Origin: Elymus sibiricus
Lineage: Eukaryota > Streptophyta > Magnoliopsida > Poales > Poaceae
NCBI GenBank assembly: GCA_039707655.1
Contig: CM077663.1
Location: 434,079,830-434,143,829 of the forward strand
DNA: 64,000 nucleotides
Direction of reading: 5' to 3'
Below are positions 58,297-64,000 of this stretch, one piece after another. Positions within the stretch are counted from its first letter, which is position 1. Every line of letters starts with the position of its first letter. The notes under the pieces were generated by a model. That model searched no databases and was not told the DNA's origin. It saw nothing but the letters and a program-made list of their open reading frames with translations. The position numbers and the translations under genes are program-made.

Positions 58297-60372
58297 CTAG
58301 GTATTGTCATCTTTGCTATGCAATCCATAAGTAGCTCTCATAATAGATTCATAAGGTAATTTTATTTTATTTCTAGGAAAGTGCTCCATGCCTTTCCTTA
58401 ATGGAAATTGGAATCTAATATTTCCTTCCTTCATATCAATGATTGCACCAATCGTTCTAAGGAAAGGTCTACCGAGAATAATAGGACATGTAGGATTGCA
58501 ATCTATATCAAGAACAATGAAATCCACGGGCACATAATTACTATTTGCAACAATAAGAACATCATTAATCCTTCCCATAGGTTTCTTTATAGTGGAATCC
58601 ACAAGATGCAAATTTAAAGAGCTATCATCAAATTCACGGAAACCTAGCACATCACATAAAGTTTTTGGAATCGTGGAAACGCTAGCACCCAAATCACACA
58701 AAGCATGGCACTCATAATCTTTAATTTTAATCTTAATAGTAGGTTGCCACTCATCATAAAGCTTTCTAGGTATAGAAACTTCCAACTCAAGTTTTTCTTC
58801 AAAAGATTTCATCATAGCATCCACGATATGTTTAGTAAAAGCTTTATTTTGATTATAAGCATGAGGAGAATTCAACATGGATTGCAACAAGGAAACACAA
58901 TCAATCAAATAACAACTATCATTATTAAAGTCCTTGAAATCCAAAAGAGTGGGTTCATTGCTATTTAAAGTTTTGACCTATTCAATTCCACTTTTATCAA
59001 TCTTAGCATTAAGATCTATAAACTCCGAATCATTGGGACGCCTTTTAACTAAAGTTGACTCATATCCAGTCCCATATTTATCAAGATTTACATTAGAAAA
59101 CAAACATTAAATAGGAGTCACATCTATCACTTTAAGATCTTCATCATTATTATCACGAGAACACACTTTTTCAAGCCAATCACGCTTAGCACGTATTCTA
59201 GCGGTTCTTTCTTTGCACTCATCAATAGAAATTCTCATAGCCTTTAAAGACTCATTAATATCATGCTTGGGTGGAATAGATCTAATTTTCAAAGAATCAA
59301 TCTCAAAAGAAATACTATCAACGTTCCTAGCCAAATCATCAATCTTGAGCAATCTTTCCTCAATCATAGCATTGAAACCTTTTTGCGAGCTAATAAATTC
59401 TTTAATATTATTCTCAAGATCAGAGGGCATCTTATTATAATTTCCATAAGAATTTTTGTAGGAATTACCATAATTATTAGAGGAATTACTAGGAAACGGC
59501 CTAGGATTGAAATTACCTCTATTTGCGTTATTACCAAAATTGTTCCTACCAACAAAATTCACATCCATAGATTCATTATTATTTCCAATCAAAGAAGACA
59601 AAGGCATATCATTAGGATCAATAGGAGCACTCTTACAAGAAAACAATTTCATCAATTCATCCATCTTTTCACTCAAAGTATTAATCTCTTCAATAGCATG
59701 CACTTTTTTACTAGTAGGAGATCTTTCGGTATGCCATTGAGAGTAATTTGCCATAATATTATCTAGGAGTTTAGTAGCTTCTCATAATGTGATTTCCATA
59801 AAAGTACCACCCGTGGCGGAATCTAAGAGATTCCTAGAAGCAAAATTCAATCCCGCATAGAAAATTTGTATAATCATCCATAAACTCAAACCATGCGCGG
59901 GGCAATTTCTAATCATTAGTTTCATCCTCTCCCAAGATTGGGCAACATGCTCATGATCAAGTTGCTTAAAATTCATTATATCGTTCCTAAGGGAGATGAT
60001 CTTAGCGGGCGGAAAGTACTTGGAAATAAAAGCATCTTTACACTTATTCCATGAATCAATACTATTTTTAGGCAAAGATGAAAACCAAGTTTTAGCACGA
60101 TCTCGTAGTGAGAACGGAAATAGCTTCAATTTAACAATATCATTATCCACATGTTTCTTCTTTTGCATATCACACAACTCAACGAAAGTATTTAGATGGG
60201 ATGCGGCATCTTCACTAGGAAGGCCGGAAAATTCTTCTTTCATAACAAGATTAAGCAAAGCAGCATTAATTTCATAAGATTCCGCACAAGTGGCGGGAGC
60301 AATCGGAGTACTAATAAAATCATTATTATTAGTATTGGAAAAATCACACAACTTGGTATTCTCTTGAGTCAT
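58297..60372 (-). pseudogene. Athila-like gag-protease frame, full length (four nonsense codons)
   Basis: 692 codons from MTQENTKLCDFSN in one frame with no indels. The capsid domain reads SEDAASHLNTFVELC, LKLFPFSLRDRAKTWFSSLP and FISKYFPPAKI, typical of Athila gag. An N/G-rich stretch and a coiled coil follow, then the protease (CHALCDLGASVSTIPKTLC, PIILGRPFLRTIGAIID). In-frame stops lie at 59782-59784, 59107-59109 and near 58978, plus the natural stop at 58297; a further stop may lie in the 58980-59106 stretch. The array copies at 14409 and 20047 lack the capsid domain, so this is the fuller version. No polymerase follows. Confidence 0.85.
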
Positions 60373-60572
60373 CGTGACAAAGCAAGCAATCTAGCACACA
60401 AGCAAACAAAAAGCAAACGAAAAGACGAACGGAAGAAGGGCGAATAAAAAGGCAAATCTTTTTGGAAAATCGTTTTAGAAGTGGGGGAGAGGAAAATGAG
60501 AGGCAAATGGCAACTAAAGTAAATGCAAGAGATGAGTTTGTGATGGGTACTTGGTAGGCTTGATGTAGATCT

Positions 60573-60589
60573 CCCCGGCAACGGCGCCA
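60573..60589 (-). other. Primer binding site, tRNA-Asp type
   Basis: The minus strand reads TGGCGCCGTTGCCGGGG, the exact tRNA-Asp complement, 11 bases from the 5' LTR. Confidence 0.9.
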
Positions 60590-60600
60590 GAAATCCTTCT

Positions 60601-61786
60601 TGCTACTTCTCGAGCATACGTTGGTTTTACCTTGAAGAGGAAAGGGTGATGCAGCAAAGTAGATAAGTATTTCCCTCAGTTGTTGAGAACCAAGGTATCA
60701 ATCCCGTAGGAGATACAAGCAAGTCTCCAATAGGTGTACCTACACAAATAATCAAACACTTGCACCCAACGCAATAAAGGGGTTGTCAATCCCTTCACGG
60801 TTACTTGCAAGGATGAGATCTGATAGAGATAGATAGATATGATTGCTTGAAAGAAAAGTAAAAAAAAGTAAAAAGATTGCAGCAAGATATTTTTGGTATT
60901 TTTGGTTTTAGATCTGAAAGTATAATATGGAAAATAGACCCGGGGGCCATAGGTTTCACTAGAGGCTTCTCTCATGAAGGAAAACAATACGATGGGTGAA
61001 CAAATTACTATCGGGCAATTGAAAGAAAAGCGAATAATTATGAAGATATCCAAGGCAATGATTATGTATATAGGCATCACGTCCTTGTCAAGTAGACCGA
61101 AACGATTCTGCATCTACTACTATTACTCCACACATCGACCGACTCCTGCTTGCATCTAGAGTATTAAGTTCATGAAGAACAGAGTAACGCATTAGGTAAG
61201 ATGACATGATGTAGAGGTATAAACTCAAGCAATATGATGAAAACCCCATCTTTTTATCCTCGATGGCAACAATACAATACGTGCCTCGCTACCCCTACGT
61301 GCCTCGATGGCAGATTACCGGAAAAGGCTCCAAGATTGGATCTCACGGGAACAGAGGCTTCCGGCGGCGGAAAAGTATTTTCGTGGCTCTTTTCGGTATC
61401 CAGGGAATATTTGTGAATTTATAGGCCGAAGAATAGGGTTAGGAGGGCTGCCGTGGGGCCACAAGCCAGGGGGCGCCCCCCTAGGGCACGCCCCTGTGGC
61501 TTGTGCGCCACGGCAGATCTTCTGCCTTCATCTCCAAGTCTGTTGGCTTTCTTCTGGTCCAAGAAAAATCTTTCCGGAGATTTTATTCCGTTTGGACTCC
61601 ATTTAATATTCCTTATCTGCAATACTCAAAAACAAGGAAAAAACAGAAACTGGCACTAGGCTCTAGATTAATAGGTTAGTCCCAAAAATAATATAAAATA
61701 GCATATTAATGCATATAAAACATCCAAAACAGATAATATAATAGCATGGAACAATCAAAAATTATAGATACGTTGGAGACGTATCA
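60601..61786 (-). repeat. 5' LTR of the inner Gypsy element, internally deleted
   Basis: 1186 bp; lacks about 400 bp that lie at roughly 54756-55160 in the 3' LTR. At the junction near 61297-61315 a short GTGCCTCGATGG stands that resembles nearby LTR text, like filler at a repaired break. The promoter hairpin and TATA are kept. Confidence 0.9.
61416..61516 (-). promoter_or_regulatory. LTR promoter region: TATAAATT and hairpin (5' LTR copy)
   Basis: Hairpin 61448-61516 with a short apex; TATAAATT on the minus strand at 61416-61423. This copy would drive the element RNA. Confidence 0.65.
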
Positions 61787-62390
61787 ACCCCCCACACCCG
61801 GAGGACTTGGGGTGGCTTGGGCCGGCTACACTCGAACCCGAGCGAGCAGGGGATGTCGGGGAAGGTGGTGAACCTGGGCGTGGGGAAGATTCCTGGAGGC
61901 GCTTGTAGGCCGGCTCGGCGAAGGAGGCCGAAGAGTGCGGAGCGGTGCAGTCACGCACGACGTGGCCGGGGAATCGACAGCAGCGGCAGCAGATGGCGCG
62001 GCGGCACTTCGAGCGCGGATGGCCCGTGCTGAAGCAGCGCGGGCACTCGCCAGGGACGGCCGGTGGCGGAGGGGGGTGCCGCCCAGAGGAGGAGTAGCGC
62101 GACGGCGGCGCGGCGAGCGACGGCGCGGGCGCTTGCGACCACGGGCCTCCAACCACGGCGCGTCGGCGGGGGAGACATCGTCCTCGGCAGCGACACGGTA
62201 GATCTCAGACCGTAGGCCTGGGCGCGCTGTCGGCTCTGCCCTAGGAGGACATGAGGGGCTCGGCGCAGAGAGCAGCGCGGTAGGAGTTTGGGGGACCGGG
62301 GCGGTTAGATCCAGCGGGGCAGGGGGAGGGGCTGGAGTCCATCCAGCGGAGCTCGCGGCCGCGGCCGACGGTGGGGGAGGGGGAGCTCAT
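61787..62390 (-). pseudogene. LINE ORF1, N-terminal part with CCHC fingers
   Basis: The minus-strand ATG at 62390 opens MSSPSPTVGRGRELRW but meets TAG and TGA. In the same frame from 62156 a double zinc knuckle is readable: CPRCFSTGHPRSKC and CCRCCRFPGHVVRDC. A neighbouring frame around 62152 reads DDVSPADAPWLEARGRKR, so at least one frameshift is present. This is the nucleic-acid-binding start of the LINE ORF1; it continues at 54057 beyond the Gypsy element. Confidence 0.75.
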
Positions 62391-62547
62391 GGTCGCGTGG
62401 GCGGTGGCGCTGGAACGGCGGTCACCGAGGCTGGTGGGCGCCTGGCCTGGAGTGGCCGTCGGCGAGAGCGAGAGCGAGAGCCGTCAACTGCTGGTCTCAG
62501 GTATGGACTAATGGCTGTCCCGTTCTGGCGCCACTGCTGGTCTTAGG

Positions 62548-63508
62548 TATTTCATAGATCCTGATTTAGCAAACGGCATCTTGTTACGAGATAATGAGTC
62601 ACGCACGACTTCCATTGATTATGTCGCCAAGATCTTGTTCGACTTATAGATAGGAGAATTCTTCATGTGGCCATATCATGAAGAGTAAGTATAAATATAC
62701 AACCACGCATACATTGATCGTCTTTCAGTTTTAGACATAGTTCGTATGTTCATGGTTTTCTTAAACTATAGAGGTCACTGGATCTTGGTGGTTATTGTTC
62801 CAAAACGCAACACAGTTTACTACATGGATTCTCTCAGAGAGTCAAATGCGCCTCAGGATCTGAGTCATCTTCAGGATTTCATGGATAGGTATTGAATTCT
62901 TTGATGTTAATGCGTTGTGTTCATATCTGGTTCCAGAATTGAGTGTGTGAAAATTCATCTTCATTTGCAGTGTATTGTCAAAGAACATAACTTTAGGGGG
63001 GTTAAGGTTCGACCACCAACTACCTTTGCAGCACGTGATCTGTTATTTTCAGAAAATGCTAGTCAAATGTTCAAGTTTCTAAGTAAACCTCTTTCTATTT
63101 CTCTCCATAGAATAAAAAACAACTTACACCGGTTAGGTTGTTCCTAACAGGGCAAATACATGACTAATACTGTACAAAAAATTCAGTGTCCTCAGCAACA
63201 ACAAGGTACCAGCCTATGTGGATACTACGTTTGTGCACACATGATGAATCTATGCAGACATGCTGAATGTGGTGTCGATGCTGACAGGATAAAACCAGTA
63301 AGTCTGCTTCTTAATTACTATTTTCTACTCCACACGTATGTCACATTCTGGTCTAACAGTCATGAAGATGATCTTTGCACCGATGACTTCTGAACCGCTC
63401 GCCGCCGATGAATTGTTTTCTGTTAGGAAATTTATCAGCACCTTCTTTGTGAAACACTATATCAAGCCCTCTAAAGACGTCGAAGATTTCCGGATTCAAA
63501 TCTCCTAA
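62548..63508 (+). pseudogene. Ulp1/C48-type protease gene of the CACTA, catalytic exons
   Basis: Exon up to 62684 reads YFIDPDLANGILLRDNE and has one TAG before GEFFMWPYHEE. Exon 62772-62888 joins in phase 2 and gives GHWILVVIVPKRNTVYYMDS, with the catalytic His (62776-62778) and Asp (62827-62829). Exon 63151-63297 gives QKIQCPQQQQGTSLCGYYVC, with the oxyanion Gln and catalytic Cys (63217-63219). A last exon from about 63360 reads PLAADELFSVRKFISTFFV to TAA at 63506-63508. His-Asp-Gln-Cys are all present in the usual order of SUMO proteases, but joins around 62971 and 63360 do not keep frame. Such genes are common cargo of plant CACTA and some MULE elements. Probably inactive in this copy. 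Confidence 0.72.
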
Positions 63509-64000
63509 AAATAAGTACGCATTCATATAGTGTTATCAGCTAAACATATACACATGGATGCATTATTTTCCATGTGATCATGTCTTCGTATTTCATACAC
63601 TATGATTATGTACTGGATATGTCGGTTTAACAGTTGTGGAATTTAGCTAGCATTTTCTCAATTGCATATTGTCGTGAATTATGATGAATCCTTTGCTTGT
63701 GGACACTATTCGTTCAATTGCATATTGTGGCGAATTATGATGAATGTTCTTCATGTGGACACTATTTGTCGATTGCATATTGTGGCGAATTTGCAATTTG
63801 TAGGGTGAATTAAATGCGATATTTTACAATAACCTGGCAATTTCAGTGCACACGGTTCAAGCAACTAAGCGTGTGCGGTCTAGAACGGAAAGCACACGCA
63901 ACTCGTAGCGCAACCGCCTGTGGTCCACAGGAAAAGCACACGAGATGTAATCTAAAACGTTGGTGATACATAAGAAATCGCAAATGGTTTGCAACACTTG
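63509..64000. repeat. CACTA right subterminal region (partial)
   Basis: No gene. It contains a tandem repeat and, in the last 200 bases, GCACACGG-, CGTGTGCGG- and AGCACACG-type motifs in both orientations like those at 40030-40440. The terminal repeat itself lies beyond the window. Confidence 0.6.
63661..63793 (+). repeat. Tandem repeat, ~57-bp unit, about 2.4 copies
   Basis: Unit starts ATTGCATATTGT, continues GAATTATGATGAAT, then TGTGGACACTATT; copies start at 63661, 63717 and 63773 (the last partial). Confidence 0.75.

Larger units (their letters stand above)
54058..61786 (-). mobile_element. Athila-like Gypsy element with gag and protease only, full length
   Basis: 7,729 bp, minus strand, target duplication ACCCC at 54053-54057 and 61787-61791. 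It is the same family as the array at 12594-25121 (same LTR ends, hairpin, tRNA-Asp primer site and 3' non-coding region), but here the internal region holds a full gag capsid domain before the protease. No RT, RNase H or integrase. The 5' LTR (right) is about 400 bp shorter than the 3' LTR through an internal deletion. Inserted in LINE ORF1. Confidence 0.93.
48331..62470 (-). mobile_element. LINE retrotransposon (plant L1 type), interrupted by a Gypsy element
   Basis: Minus-strand order: 5' UTR, ORF1 with CCHC fingers, ORF2 (endonuclease, RT, C-terminal zinc-binding domain) and a 3' end with a short A run (complement of TTTTTTT at 48330-48336). Removing the Gypsy at 54058-61786 restores about 6.4 kb, a normal plant L1 length. 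The right (5') limit is uncertain within about 62390-62520 because I could not find a target duplication. It sits inside the CACTA protease gene. Both ORFs are decayed. Confidence 0.85.
40006..64000 (+). mobile_element. CACTA-like DNA transposon, left end and interior (right end outside window)
   Basis: The left end reads CACTACCGCAGGATGCTGC, starts with CACTA and cuts an LTR; CCT just before it would be the 3-bp target duplication. Next come 400 bp of degenerate subterminal motifs around GTGTGCGAT / ACACAGTT. The same kind of motif (GCACACGG, CGTGTGCGG, AGCACACG) and a shared TCGCAAATGGT reappear in the last 200 bases of the window, so the right end is probably just beyond. The interior carries an Ulp1-type protease gene, which is frequent in plant CACTA elements, plus other frames. 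No TNP2-type transposase is recognisable, so it is non-autonomous here. It is interrupted by a LINE. Confidence 0.7.

Noticed and set aside
62548..63508. The Ulp1-type gene as an ordinary host SUMO protease gene
   Set aside because: It lies between CACTA-type subterminal arrays, has frame breaks, and matches the transposon-borne type better than compact host ESD4/ULP1 genes. Not fully excluded.

Overview
The window is plant nuclear DNA from a grass of the wheat/barley tribe (Triticeae). The main evidence is LTRs and coding domains that I recognise as the Triticeae Angela/BARE-1/WIS type of Copia element, together with Athila-like and Tat-like Gypsy elements, a LINE and a CACTA-type DNA transposon. 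Family names are from memory and were not searched. I see no ordinary cellular gene, rRNA, tRNA gene or CRISPR array. Almost every base can be assigned to a transposable element, and the elements sit inside one another.

Layout. A non-autonomous, gag-only Copia-like element on the minus strand is the host. It is visible in four pieces (2474-3758, 12528-12593, 25122-27257, 37732-39390). It is split by an Athila-like Gypsy at the left edge (1-2473, running out of the window), an Angela-like Copia element (3759-12527, target duplication ACGGA), a Gypsy array of the form LTR-internal-LTR-internal-LTR (12594-25121, target duplication GTCAT), and a Tat-like Gypsy (27258-37731, target duplication CACAC). 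At 39390 its LTR is entered by a second Angela/WIS-type LTR. That LTR is cut at 40005 by a CACTA-like transposon that runs past the right edge. The transposon carries several small gene-like reading frames and an interrupted multi-exon Ulp1/C48-type cysteine protease gene. A LINE sits inside the protease gene, and a gag-plus-protease-only Gypsy (54058-61786, target duplication ACCCC) sits inside the LINE. The nest is therefore five insertions deep on the right: host Copia, Copia LTR, CACTA, LINE, Gypsy.

Coding content. The Angela-like gag-pol frame is one continuous frame broken by four nonsense codons, with RT and integrase motifs intact. The Tat-like pol is dead: it has frameshifts, nonsense codons, YVDD changed to YVGD, and the integrase glutamate lost. 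The same element carries, on the opposite strand, a six-exon gene whose inferred splice joins keep one frame over 822 codons. It has its own TATA-like box and only one adjacent pair of stop codons. The Athila-like copies carry gag and protease but no reverse transcriptase or integrase, so they must depend on partners.

Most interesting items: the spliced antisense gene of the Tat-like element; the three-LTR Gypsy array with a single outer target duplication; the reverse-transcriptase-less Athila-like group with a large conserved hairpin just upstream of the LTR TATA box; the protease-carrying CACTA with unknown cargo frames; and an unidentified tandem repeat of about 505 bp inside that CACTA.
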